Shown one piece after another: positions 25,945-33,812 of a stretch of 64,000 nucleotides of DNA (positions within the stretch are counted from its first letter, which is position 1; the number at the start of each line of letters is the position of its first letter). A program made the translations under genes and the position numbers. The stretch spans positions 1 to 64,000 of the forward strand of contig JBBRVG010000007.1 of the NCBI GenBank assembly GCA_038247115.1, given 5' to 3'. The notes below the pieces were generated by a model that ran no database searches, was not told the origin of the DNA, and worked only from the letters and a program-made list of their open reading frames with translations. This DNA comes from Pseudaeromonas sp038247115. Its GTDB lineage: Bacteria > Pseudomonadota > Gammaproteobacteria > Enterobacterales > Aeromonadaceae.

Positions 25945-26457
25945 TCACTCCTCCATGCCATGACGTTTGCCCTTGAGGGAGCTGATATCGATGCGGATGA
26001 CCGCCGTGGCTCGCAAATTGGCTTCCGGATAGGTAAACGCCGTGCTGGTAAATTGCGCCACGATCCGGTCCAGCCCCTCGATTTTGGCGGCCTGATCCTC
26101 GATGAAGGTGGCCAGGCCATGGCCAATTACCGTCTGGTGCCGGGCCTCGAAATTACAGGCCTGATCACTGGGGATGACGCCGAGTGCCTCGGAGATCTCG
26201 AAACAGACCCGGTTGTTGCGTTTGAGGATCTCGATCTTGCTGCCGCGTTTGGCGGAGTGAAAATAGAGGGCTGTGCCGTCATAGGCATAGAAGACTGGCA
26301 CCAGAAAGGGCACATTCTGATCGCATAGCGCCAGATGCATTAAATTGCCGGCTCGCAAAATGGCGTCGATCTCGGCGCGATCGGTGATCTCCCGATCCTC
26401 GCGTCGCATGGCGCCATGGGGATGGCCTGCCGGCATCGCTGTTGTCATCAAATCCAT
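25945..26457 (-). CDS. Flavin-binding split-barrel (pyridoxamine-5'-phosphate-oxidase-like) protein of the anf operon
   Basis: 170 residues. AGGAGAAACTC precedes ATG 26457. REITDRAEIDAILRAGNLMHLALCD, ALYFHSAKRGSKIEIL, NNRVCFEI and QTVIGHGLATFIED are typical of Pyridox_ox_2/NimA-like flavin split-barrel proteins. It sits between a gene of unknown type and anfO within the nitrogenase operon (18 bp from the upstream stop). Other anf clusters encode a flavin/haem protein (Anf3) thought to consume oxygen with low-potential electrons; this could be a functional counterpart. Four of its seven His lie outside conserved flavin motifs, but haem binding is only a guess. Confidence 0.72.
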   Translation of the reverse strand: MDLMTTAMPAGHPHGAMRREDREITDRAEIDAILRAGNLMHLALCDQNVPFLVPVFYAYDGTALYFHSAKRGSKIEILKRNNRVCFEISEALGVIPSDQACNFEARHQTVIGHGLATFIEDQAAKIEGLDRIVAQFTSTAFTYPEANLRATAVIRIDISSLKGKRHGMEE

Positions 26458-26475
26458 GAGTTTCTCCTGGTGGAA

Positions 26476-26913
26476 TTAAGCCGCATCCATGCTGTCGGCG
26501 GTCAGTTGGTGGGTCAGGAACATGGCTTCCAGCGCGGCACAGATGGTCAGTGTGCTTTCGGCGTCGGCGCTCTCCGGGGGGCCGTGGTGGTAGTGTTCCA
26601 GCGAACAGATACCGAAGATGTTGTCTAGGGAGCGGATCTGCAGCGCCAGCTCAGGATCGAAGGCGATGACCTCGCTGGCGGCATCCATCAGGGCGTTGTA
26701 GTTGTGATTGAACGGCATGGTCTTGAAGTAGGAACACAGGGCAATCAGATAACACTCGATGGCCAGGGAGGCGACATTGAAGATCAGGCTGGCGCCACGG
26801 GACTGCTCGGCAAACTGCCGGGCGCGCTGGTGGTAACCTTGGGCATCACGAATATTGCGCGCAAACTTGGTCGCATCGCTCTCGAACAGGGCGCGGATCT
26901 TGAGTGGGGGCAT
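26476..26913 (-). CDS. Unknown helical protein of the anf operon (HEPN-like pattern)
   Basis: 145 residues from ATG 26913, preceded by GAGGAGCC; longer frame extensions lack support. It is predicted all-helical: FARNIRDAQGYHQRARQFAEQSRG, then SLIFNVASLAIECYLIALCSYF, then HNYNALMDAASEVI, then LEHYHHGPPES. The long hydrophobic helix and later charged helix recall HEPN-type four-helix bundles. It lies 77 bp downstream of anfK and 18 bp upstream of the flavin protein gene, so it is likely co-transcribed. It could be the local equivalent of AnfR or Anf2 of other anf operons, but I cannot confirm that. No enzymatic motif seen. Confidence 0.6.
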   Translation of the reverse strand: MPPLKIRALFESDATKFARNIRDAQGYHQRARQFAEQSRGASLIFNVASLAIECYLIALCSYFKTMPFNHNYNALMDAASEVIAFDPELALQIRSLDNIFGICSLEHYHHGPPESADAESTLTICAALEAMFLTHQLTADSMDAA

Positions 26914-26990
26914 GGATGGCTCCTCGCAAGGGTTAGGGAGAGGCGAGCGGCCATGAGAGACCATGGCCGCTGCCGGGGGCTGGTGTCGGG

Positions 26991-27797
26991 TTACCAAACG
27001 TTCAGGATCCACTCCTTGTTTTTCTTGTATTCCATATCGGTAAACAGGGCGTTGGCCATCTGCTCCGCCAGCCAGGTGGCACCGCTGTAGCCGACGATGG
27101 GATAGCGGTAGAGACCGGCTCTGTCATAGGTCGGGAACCCGACCCGGACCATGGGGATCTGGTAGTCGATGGCGGTGAAGCGGCCCTTGGAGTGGCCCAG
27201 GATCAGATCCAGCTCCAGTCCCTCGTTCTTGATGCGGTTTTCCAGCTCCCACAGATCGGCATTGATGATGACTTCCATATCAAAATCCACTCGCTCTTGC
27301 AGGGCTTGCAGCCGCGGATCCTTCTTGTAGGCCGGGTTGTCATCTCCCAGCAGCAGCAACACGGGTTTCATCTCCAGGTCGAGACAGAATTCGGCCAGAC
27401 CTATGACCAGATCCGGATTGCCATAGATGGCGACCCGCTTGTCGGCCAGATGCATGTGCACCAGATCCGTCAGCGCATCGATGGCGATCCCCCGCTCCCG
27501 CACTAGAGACTGCGGGATCGGTTTGCCGGTCATCTGCTTGAGGTGCTGCAAGAAGGTATCGGTATTGCGGATGCCGATGGGGCTTGGGCCTATGATGGCC
27601 GGGACCGAGAACTCGCTTTGCAGGTACTCCGCCGCCTTGCCGCCCTCGTAGCGGTTGAGGGCTATGGTGCCGAGCGCATTGGCTGTGCTCTGCAAATCCT
27701 CCACCGTGGTCTCGCCATGGGAGACATGGTTGCCACTGGGCATCAGCGGCGAATCGAAGCTCTCGATCTCGAACAGCACGGTCGCTTCGATCTCCAT
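26991..27797 (-). CDS. anfK: AnfK, C-terminal part (anfK interrupted by an in-frame stop)
   Basis: 268 residues. They continue the AnfK sequence in the same frame directly after a TAA codon: MEIEATVLFEIESFDS, PIGIRNTDTFLQ, AEFCLDLEMKPVLLLLGDD, GHSKGRFTAID and the terminal KNKEWILNVW, all typical of AnfK. With the upstream 193 codons and the stop codon it makes 462 codons, the normal length of AnfK. The ATG immediately follows the stop (TAAATG), so reinitiation could produce this half, but there is no independent Shine-Dalgarno sequence. This fold domain contacts AnfD in the normal protein. Confidence 0.85.
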   Translation of the reverse strand: MEIEATVLFEIESFDSPLMPSGNHVSHGETTVEDLQSTANALGTIALNRYEGGKAAEYLQSEFSVPAIIGPSPIGIRNTDTFLQHLKQMTGKPIPQSLVRERGIAIDALTDLVHMHLADKRVAIYGNPDLVIGLAEFCLDLEMKPVLLLLGDDNPAYKKDPRLQALQERVDFDMEVIINADLWELENRIKNEGLELDLILGHSKGRFTAIDYQIPMVRVGFPTYDRAGLYRYPIVGYSGATWLAEQMANALFTDMEYKKNKEWILNVW

Positions 27798-28379
27798 TTA
27801 GCTCAGCAGATGCTTGAGGGCCGTGACATCACCCGGATTGGCCCAGCCAGTGATCAGGTTGATCTTGCCGTTGGGAGCCTCCTTGCGGGCGAAGTATTTG
27901 ACGAAATCTCGTACCGCGACGTCATAGCCACTGACCATGCTGCCCACAAAACTCGGGGTATGCACCGGGATCAGATGCACCTCCCGATCCGGAAACTTCT
28001 CTTTGAGCAAACCGGCGTTGAGCTTGCGCACCACGCCATCCACATCATCGCCGATGACCTCGGTGGAACAGGTAGTGATGATGGGAACGACCTTGACGTG
28101 GGGATAGCGCATCAGCAGCACATCCACCGCCTGCTCGACCCGATCCAGGGCACCGAACACGGCCCCGTCTTCATGCACCGAGGAGGAGGCAATTTCAAAG
28201 CTCTCCTTGAGGTGCTGGGAAATCAGCAGCCGCACGAACATGACGCAACCCTGACCGCCATGGACTATGCCGATGCAATCCTTGATGCCGATGCTGGCGT
28301 ACTGGGCACCCGCCGGTTGGCAGGTGAGGATCGGGTTGATAACCCCGGCGCGAGCCTTATCTTTGAGTTCACAAGTCAT
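27798..28379 (-). CDS. anfK: AnfK, N-terminal part, ending at a premature TAA
   Basis: 193 residues of the beta subunit of the Fe-Fe nitrogenase. AAGGGA precedes ATG 28379. P-cluster ligands are present at Cys20, Cys45 and Cys104 (spacing as in NifK/AnfK). GIKDCIGIVHGGQGCVMFVRLL and TTCSTEVIGDDVDGV are family signatures. The frame ends ...KHLLS-stop where related AnfK proteins read through with a Glu codon, so one G-to-T change could explain it. Alone this half cannot form the AnfDK heterodimer. Whether it is a real mutation, a split gene, readthrough or an assembly error is open. Confidence 0.85.
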   Translation of the reverse strand: MTCELKDKARAGVINPILTCQPAGAQYASIGIKDCIGIVHGGQGCVMFVRLLISQHLKESFEIASSSVHEDGAVFGALDRVEQAVDVLLMRYPHVKVVPIITTCSTEVIGDDVDGVVRKLNAGLLKEKFPDREVHLIPVHTPSFVGSMVSGYDVAVRDFVKYFARKEAPNGKINLITGWANPGDVTALKHLLS

Positions 28380-28393
28380 CTGGTAATCCCTTC

Positions 28394-28744
28394 TTAATAG
28401 CGCTGGTCGGTCAGCTCTTTGTTCAGCGAGCCGGTAATGGTCAGAACATTCAGCCGCTCATGCAGTCCCTGCATCAGTTGCTTGATCTCCGCTACCTCCA
28501 TGACATTGATCCAGGGGTAGCGCTCCTTGAAGGCATCGGCTAGGCAAACGGCATCTACCCAATAGCAGCGCTCGGCCGGAGAGGAGAGATCCACCTCCTC
28601 CTGGCACAGCAGCTGGGTGGTCTTGCCCAGAATGCCGGCATTCTGCTTTTCCCGATCCCAGGCCCGTGAGTGGAACTGCCACAGGCATTTTTTCATGATG
28701 TAATCGACCAGCTGTTCGATTTGCGGCTTCATTGGGTGCTCCAT
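28394..28744 (-). CDS. anfG: Fe-only nitrogenase delta subunit AnfG
   Basis: 116 residues, the usual size. IEQLVDYIMKKCLWQFHSRAWDRE and CYWVDAVCLADAFKERYPWI match the delta subunits AnfG/VnfG, which are unique to alternative nitrogenases and needed for full dinitrogenase activity. A run GGGGGAAATACC precedes ATG 28744. It lies 12 bp after anfD and 14 bp before anfK, so the three structural genes are one transcriptional unit. Confidence 0.95.
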   Translation of the reverse strand: MEHPMKPQIEQLVDYIMKKCLWQFHSRAWDREKQNAGILGKTTQLLCQEEVDLSSPAERCYWVDAVCLADAFKERYPWINVMEVAEIKQLMQGLHERLNVLTITGSLNKELTDQRY

Positions 28745-28756
28745 GGTATTTCCCCC

Positions 28757-30340
28757 TTAACCCAGCTCGGCAACCGGCGCGCCATCGGCTGCGGGTTGAC
28801 GCTCGAAGGTTGGATAACTCTTGCTGCGCAGCGGCGTGATGCAGTCGTACGGCCCAGTGTAGGGACGCATCTTGGTGGAGCCGGTAACTTCCGGGCTCAG
28901 ATTGGCATCGGTGAGCATCTGCTGGGTCATAAAGCCCTGAGTCGTCGGTATCTCGTCCTTGCTGATTTCCAGAAATGCCAGTTGGTGGATGGGCGAGTAG
29001 ATGGCGTTGTAGATATCCCGTGCAAACCGTACCCAGCCTTCGTAACCCTTGTAGGGGCCATTGTGATAGGCGTGGGCATTGAGGTAGGGCACGCGGATCT
29101 TCTTGGCCACTTCGCCGGGCCGTTTGCCGGTGAAGATGATGTCCGGCTTCAACATCTCCATGGCTTCGAGGTTTTCCAGCTCATTGGGATCATCGATGGC
29201 CAGCGCTCCCTCTTCGCAACGGGCTATGCCCTTTTCCATGTCGCCCTGATGGCCGAACTTGGTATAGACAGAGACCACTTCCAGCCCCATCTCTTCATGG
29301 ATGACATGGGCCCAGTGCCACAGCTTGGAGCCACCTGGCCACAGGCAGACCTTCTTGCCCTGCAGGCGTTCCTTGTACCAGTCCAGCTCGGGTTTCCAGC
29401 GCGCGGTTTCCTCATCGATGATCTGTTGCGCCCGCTCTTCGATGCCGAAGAACATCGCCACTTTGCGTAACGAGTTCGACAGGGGCTCGAAGCCGAAACC
29501 ATCGATATCCAGCCGGGGAATGCCATAGCGCACCCGCAGCTCGTTGCAGATGTACTCGGCGGAGCGGGCACACTCCAGAACGTTCAGATCGGCCTTGTGC
29601 ATGGCGCGCAGGTCATCGTAGGAGCCATTGCCGGTGAAGGTGGAGAGGATCTGGATGCCCATGCGTTTGAAGTAATCCTGCATCACTTCCTGATCGCCCT
29701 GGATGTTGTATTCGCCGACATAGTTGATGACATAGTCGCTGGTAATTTCCGGCTCGACCGTCCCCACCTTGTTCTTGATCCAGGCGATGTTGATGGTGTG
29801 GTGCCCCCCGGATTGGCTTGGCCCCTTGAAGCCCGGCGAGTTGCAGACAAAGATGTCCACATCCGGCAATTCGTCCATCACCTCCTGGGCCACGGCATCG
29901 ATATCGTCCCCGATCAGCGCCGAGGCGCAGGTCTGGTAGATGGTCATCCGCTTGATGTCCGGATGGGCCGCGAAGGCTTCGAGAATATTTTTCTTCAGCA
30001 CCTTCTCGGCACCGAAGACGATATGTTTTTCCTTCATATCGGTGGCGAAGGTGTATTTGAGCTGGAAGTTGTCGTTGTCGCTGATATAGCGCTTGGTCTG
30101 CCAGGTGTCGTAGGTACAACCGACCGGGCCGTGACTGATATGAATGACATCTTTCATCGGCGTGCCAATCACATGCTTGGCGCCGCAATAGGCACAACCC
30201 CGTTCCGAAATGGTGCCGGGAATAGTATTGAGATAACCCAGCGGCAGGGCTGAGGTCAGGTCTTCGCCGGGCCCTTTGACCACAGCGTGCATTTTCCGCT
30301 CGGGAATACATTTACTGCATTCGAATTCATGATATGGCAT
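28757..30340 (-). CDS. anfD: Fe-only nitrogenase alpha subunit AnfD
   Basis: 527 residues, slightly longer at the C-terminus than Azotobacter AnfD. P-cluster cysteines are Cys49, Cys75 and Cys138 and the cofactor ligands are Cys257 (LECARS) and His423 (NAHAYHNGPY). The segment CAYCGAKHVIGTPMKDVIHI is diagnostic of AnfD over NifD or VnfD. With AnfG and AnfK it forms the dinitrogenase that reduces N2 at an Fe-only cofactor. It is intact, so the defect in the cluster is confined to anfK. GGGAGCATGACC precedes the ATG. Confidence 0.97.
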   Translation of the reverse strand: MPYHEFECSKCIPERKMHAVVKGPGEDLTSALPLGYLNTIPGTISERGCAYCGAKHVIGTPMKDVIHISHGPVGCTYDTWQTKRYISDNDNFQLKYTFATDMKEKHIVFGAEKVLKKNILEAFAAHPDIKRMTIYQTCASALIGDDIDAVAQEVMDELPDVDIFVCNSPGFKGPSQSGGHHTINIAWIKNKVGTVEPEITSDYVINYVGEYNIQGDQEVMQDYFKRMGIQILSTFTGNGSYDDLRAMHKADLNVLECARSAEYICNELRVRYGIPRLDIDGFGFEPLSNSLRKVAMFFGIEERAQQIIDEETARWKPELDWYKERLQGKKVCLWPGGSKLWHWAHVIHEEMGLEVVSVYTKFGHQGDMEKGIARCEEGALAIDDPNELENLEAMEMLKPDIIFTGKRPGEVAKKIRVPYLNAHAYHNGPYKGYEGWVRFARDIYNAIYSPIHQLAFLEISKDEIPTTQGFMTQQMLTDANLSPEVTGSTKMRPYTGPYDCITPLRSKSYPTFERQPAADGAPVAELG

Positions 30341-30398
30341 TGGTCATGCTCCCTTATCTGGCGTCATCGTCGAATTCAACATCAATTTTTTCGCACAT

Positions 30399-30458
30399 CA
30401 CGGGCGTGGCTATTTATTTCCAATAGGTATTGGTTTGGTTATATAAGTTTCGCCCGTG
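30399..30458 (-). other. Nested inverted repeat between anfH and anfD
   Basis: Arms CACGGGCG (30399-30406) and CGCCCGTG (30451-30458) enclose an inner hairpin CCAATA-GG-TATTGG (30420-30433). The anfH-anfD gap is 140 bp. Comparable structures between nifH and nifD raise nifH mRNA stability, so this probably tunes the AnfH:AnfD ratio. Confidence 0.55.
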
Positions 30459-30480
30459 GTGAAACCGAATAATGATCTTG

Positions 30481-31308
30481 CTAATCTGCAATGCCGTATT
30501 TCACGACCATCTCTTCGAGTTGGTCCATGGTTAATGGGCTTGGAATAACCAGATCCTTATTTTCAATAATTTTGCGACCCAGTTCGCTATATTCCTTGGC
30601 TTGATTCGCCTCTGGATCATATTCAGCCACTGTCTTCTTATTGAATTCCGCTTTCTGGACAATATTATCGCGCGGCACAAAGTGAATCATTTTGGTACCG
30701 ATGGCGGCGGTGAATTCTTCGAGGAACTCTTTTTCGCCATCCACTTTCCGGCTGTTGCAAATAATGCCACCCAGACGCACACCACTTTGTTTGGCATATT
30801 TTACCAGGCCTTTACAGATGTTATTGGCAGCATAAATAGCCATCATCTCACCGGAGGCGACAATATAAACTTCCTGCGCCTTACCATCGCGGATTGGCAT
30901 GGCAAAACCACCACAGACCACATCACCCAATACATCAAAGAATACGAAGTCCAGTTCGCTGGTATAGGCACCATTTTCTTCCATCAGATCGATGGCGGTA
31001 ATAACACCGCGGCCAGCACAGCCCACTCCTGGCTCGGGGCCACCGGATTCGACGCAGCGGATATCCTGGAATCCGGTCTTGACCACCAGCTCATTGGTGA
31101 TCTTCTCGGCACCCAGATCCCGTAATACATCCATCAGGGTTTCTTGGGGTTTGCCCCCTAAAATCAGGCGGGTGGAATCTGCTTTCGGATCACAGCCATG
31201 AATAAAGATCTTCTTGCCGTGGAAATAAGCCATAGCGGCTGCTGTATTCTGGGTAGTGGTTGATTTACCAATGCCACCTTTGCCATAAATAGCAATTTTA
31301 CGGGTCAT
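30481..31308 (-). CDS. anfH: Fe-only nitrogenase iron protein (dinitrogenase reductase) AnfH
   Basis: 275 residues from ATG 31308, preceded by AGGAGAG. The P-loop YGKGGIGKST, switch motifs (GCDPKADSTRL, FFDVLGDVVCGGFAMPIRDG) and the [4Fe-4S] cysteines in GVGCAGRGV and DVVCGG are all present. The Arg in CAGRGV is the usual ADP-ribosylation site. It carries electrons to AnfDGK with ATP hydrolysis. It is the first gene of the operon, behind a sigma54 promoter. By eye its base composition is more AT-rich than that of the flanking housekeeping genes. Confidence 0.97.
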   Translation of the reverse strand: MTRKIAIYGKGGIGKSTTTQNTAAAMAYFHGKKIFIHGCDPKADSTRLILGGKPQETLMDVLRDLGAEKITNELVVKTGFQDIRCVESGGPEPGVGCAGRGVITAIDLMEENGAYTSELDFVFFDVLGDVVCGGFAMPIRDGKAQEVYIVASGEMMAIYAANNICKGLVKYAKQSGVRLGGIICNSRKVDGEKEFLEEFTAAIGTKMIHFVPRDNIVQKAEFNKKTVAEYDPEANQAKEYSELGRKIIENKDLVIPSPLTMDQLEEMVVKYGIAD

Positions 31309-31398
31309 AGTCTTACTCTCCTGGTTTAATGTTTTACATCCCTCAGTATGAGAATGGTGATGAAATGACTGAGTCATTCCCATCGCTACCATAAGATT

Positions 31399-31413
31399 GC
31401 AACCGATATGCCA
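31399..31413 (-). promoter_or_regulatory. Sigma54 promoter of anfH
   Basis: TGGCATATCGGTTGC on the minus strand has the invariant GG and GC at the canonical 10-base spacing (consensus TGGCACG-N4-TTGC). It lies about 90 bp before the anfH start and is where AnfA-dependent transcription should begin. Confidence 0.88.
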
Positions 31414-31542
31414 GAGCCTTATTGATGTTGTATATTTTATTGCTGAATTATCATCTTGCTGATTCTTAACGAGTTTATTTTTCTCTGGTTGGGGTGATGT
31501 GAATTGTTATCAGCAGGCAGGCATGTTTTTTTACATTTATTC

Positions 31543-31556
31543 GTACCTGGATGTAC
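31543..31556. promoter_or_regulatory. GTAC-N6-GTAC dyad, probable AnfA upstream activator site
   Basis: GTACCTGGATGTAC has the form GTAC-N6-GTAC reported for the VnfA class of alternative-nitrogenase activators. It lies about 130-145 bp upstream of the anfH -24/-12 promoter, a normal distance for a sigma54 enhancer. Confidence 0.6.
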
Positions 31557-31724
31557 ATTCTGCATGGGGTTTATTCTTGCGGGTACATTATTGAATGCCG
31601 TGGGCATTGTGTCGCGAAACATAGATGTCGGGCGCGACTTGATATTTAGCATCAAGCTTGTATGTTGATGGCAATAAAAGGCCAAACTTGCAGTCTGTCT
31701 ATTTAAATATCCTTGATATCCATC

Positions 31725-31750
31725 ATATAGGTATCTCTTATATAGCTATC
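31725..31750. repeat. Short direct repeat upstream of anfA
   Basis: ATATAGGTATC (31725-31735) and ATATAGCTATC (31740-31750) are identical at 10 of 11 positions with a 15-bp period. The reverse complement of the right copy, GATAGCTATAT, partly resembles a Mo-box half (ATCGCTATATA). It may bind a regulator of anfA, such as a molybdate sensor. Confidence 0.3.
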
Positions 31751-31906
31751 GCCGATGTCGCTGGTGCGACATGGATGTGGCGGAGTCCGCAGCTGGCGTT
31801 GTTTTTGCAACAGTCCCTGGCGCTATATTGCTTGGTATACAGCGAAGTTGTTTCACCCCATTGATCCGGCTGTAATTCCAGCCGGATCCGCGTCGAAGGA
31901 GTTGCT

Positions 31907-33541
31907 ATGTTGCCTACAGTCATGAGTGTCCAGACTGAAACAATTGAACGTTCTCGTCAGGAAAGCGACAACGAATGCCAGTGCCCTTTGGGGGAGTGTC
32001 GCAGCTCCTTGTTGCCACTGCTTTCGGAGGTGACACAAGTGGTCGGGCGCGGGGCCGATTTGCCGACCACGTTACAACTGGTACTGGCGCTGCTGCAGCG
32101 TCACCTGCAGGTGCTGTTCGGTATGGTCTCGCTGTATGACCCGGCAACCGGGCAGATCTTCATTCATGAAGGGATAGGTCTGAGTGACGAAGCCATGGCC
32201 CGCGGTATCTATGCCCCCGGTGAAGGCATCATCGGCCGGGTGGTGGAGACCGGCAAGCCGGTGGTAGTGCCTTCCATAGCCCAGGAGCCTGCTTTTTTGA
32301 ACCGGACCGGGAGCTGGAACCAGCAGCAGGAGTTGCCGCTGGCATTCTTGTGCGTGCCGATCATGCGGGCACAAAAAGTCATGGGCACCCTGAGCGTTGG
32401 CCGGGGTTATGACAATTCGTGTCTGCTGGATCTGGATGTGGAGATCTTGTCGATCCTGGCCACTGTGATGGCCCAGGTGGTGGAGCTGCATCTGCTGGAT
32501 CATCAGTGTCAGCATGAGTTGCTTGATGAGAATCGGCGCTTGCGCCATGCCTTGCAGGAGAAGTTCAAGCCGGGGCATATCATGGGAAACTCGCGGCCTA
32601 TGCAGGAGGTTTACCGGTTGATCGATAAGGTCAGCCACAGCAAGACCACAGTATTGATCCTGGGGGAGAGCGGGGTTGGCAAAGAGCGGGTTGCCAGCGC
32701 CATTCATTACAACAGCGCCCAGGCCAGCGGCCCGTTCGTCAAATTCAACTGTGCCTCGCTGCCGGAAAGCGTGATCGAGAGTGAGCTGTTCGGTCATGAA
32801 AAGGGGGCCTTTACCGGCGCGACGGCCCGGCGTGCCGGACGCTTCGAAGAGGCCCATGGCGGCAGCATTTTTCTGGATGAGGTCGGTGAGTTGTCACTGC
32901 TGATGCAGGCCAAACTGCTGCGGGTGTTGCAGGAGCGCAGTTTCGAGCGAGTCGGCAGCAACACCACCTTGACGGTGGATTTGCGGATCCTGGCGGCGAC
33001 CAACCGGGATCTGGGGGCCATGGTGGCCAAAGGCGAGTTTCGCGAGGATCTCTACTACCGGCTGAATGTCTTCCCGATCACCATACCGCCGCTGCGGCAG
33101 CGAGGCAGCGATATCGTCACCCTGGCCGATTACTTTGTGGCGCGATTTGCCCAGTTGCAAGGCTGTGAGGTGCCGCGTTTGACCACTCCGGTGCTCAACC
33201 TGCTGCAGCGCTATCCCTGGCCCGGTAATGTGCGCGAGCTGGAGAATCTGATGGAGCGGGCCGTCTTGCTGGCCGAGGATGGGGTGATCCAGGCGCATCA
33301 TTTGCCCGCCAATCTGCAGGCCTCGACGCCGGAAGCCGAAGCCAGCGGCGCCATTCATGAACGGGTGTCCCAGGTCGAATACGAGCTCATCATTGCCGCG
33401 CTGCGGCAGCATAGGGGCAATATGAGCCATGCTGCCGAGCAGTTGGGGATCACCCGCCGTATCCTTGGTCTGCGTATGGCCAAGTACCAGTTGAACTACA
33501 AGCGTTTCCGCACCCGACAATCCCAGGAGTCGGAGCTGTAA
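31907..33541 (+). CDS. anfA: Alternative-nitrogenase sigma54 activator AnfA
   Basis: 544 residues; GAAGGAG precedes ATG 31907. An N-terminal GAF domain (LQVLFGMVSLYDPATGQIFIHEGIGLS, GEGIIGRVVETGKPVVVPSI) is followed by a AAA+ domain (GESGVGKERVA, GAFTGA, FLDEVGELSLLMQAKLLRVLQ) and a C-terminal Fis-type helix-turn-helix. Before the GAF domain Cys24, Cys26 and Cys31 form C-x-C-x4-C, the motif that binds an Fe-S cluster in VnfA/AnfA and is not in NifA. It should activate anfH when molybdenum is absent. It is divergent from anfH and ends at a strong terminator. Confidence 0.92.
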   Translation: MLPTVMSVQTETIERSRQESDNECQCPLGECRSSLLPLLSEVTQVVGRGADLPTTLQLVLALLQRHLQVLFGMVSLYDPATGQIFIHEGIGLSDEAMARGIYAPGEGIIGRVVETGKPVVVPSIAQEPAFLNRTGSWNQQQELPLAFLCVPIMRAQKVMGTLSVGRGYDNSCLLDLDVEILSILATVMAQVVELHLLDHQCQHELLDENRRLRHALQEKFKPGHIMGNSRPMQEVYRLIDKVSHSKTTVLILGESGVGKERVASAIHYNSAQASGPFVKFNCASLPESVIESELFGHEKGAFTGATARRAGRFEEAHGGSIFLDEVGELSLLMQAKLLRVLQERSFERVGSNTTLTVDLRILAATNRDLGAMVAKGEFREDLYYRLNVFPITIPPLRQRGSDIVTLADYFVARFAQLQGCEVPRLTTPVLNLLQRYPWPGNVRELENLMERAVLLAEDGVIQAHHLPANLQASTPEAEASGAIHERVSQVEYELIIAALRQHRGNMSHAAEQLGITRRILGLRMAKYQLNYKRFRTRQSQESEL

Positions 33542-33639
33542 CGACCTATCGCCCGGCATATAGCCTGTGCTTACGATGCCACCAGGTTCAGGGGCTCCGG
33601 TTGACAGTTGACGCTTACAACCCGACACAGCCCTGATAT

Positions 33640-33665
33640 GGCCGGAGGAGACTCCGGCCTTTTTT
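33640..33665 (+). terminator. Rho-independent terminator of anfA
   Basis: Stem GGCCGGAG / CTCCGGCC with loop GAGA, followed by six T residues. Confidence 0.93.
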
Positions 33666-33731
33666 ATGGCGCTGTCCCAGTTATGCGTTGCTCGAATCAA
33701 AACCCGGTATCAGGCTGGCGTTCAGGAGTCC

Positions 33732-33812
33732 GGACGAACACAGACACGCCGTAAAAACATCCATGTTGGCTCGGTGGCGGCGTCCGTGCCGCCAACGGTC
33801 TGCTTTTCGTCC
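33732..33812. repeat. Dispersed palindromic repeat, copy 1
   Basis: Outer arms GGACGAA and TTCGTCC enclose CAGAC ... GTCTG and an inner hairpin TGGCGGC-GTCCGT-GCCGCCA. Its left part shares ACACGCCGT(A/G)AA-CATCCATG-GGCTC with a second copy at 58091-58140. Repeats with this core are dispersed in intergenic regions of Shewanella/Aeromonas-type genomes, as far as I recall. Confidence 0.65.

Larger units (their letters stand above)
31393..31906. other. anfH-anfA divergent regulatory region
   Basis: About 510 bp of AT-rich DNA without a convincing gene. From left to right it holds the anfH sigma54 promoter (31399-31413), the GTAC-N6-GTAC dyad (31543-31556), a lone GTAC half-site (31583), a CTTGAT-N7-ATCAAG dyad (31638-31656), an ATATAG(G/C)TATC direct repeat (31725-31750), and the anfA leader. 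TGGCGCTATATTGC at 31818-31831 looks like a sigma54 promoter with spacing one base short. Confidence 0.6.

Noticed and set aside
31437..31685. Possible small gene in the anfH-anfA intergenic region (minus strand, 82 codons)
   Set aside because: No ribosome-binding site, composition unlike coding DNA, and it overlaps the probable enhancer dyad.
31818..31831. Possible sigma54 promoter for anfA (TGGCGCTATATTGC)
   Set aside because: The GG to GC spacing is 9 rather than 10 bases, which normally abolishes sigma54 recognition; mentioned only in the region note.
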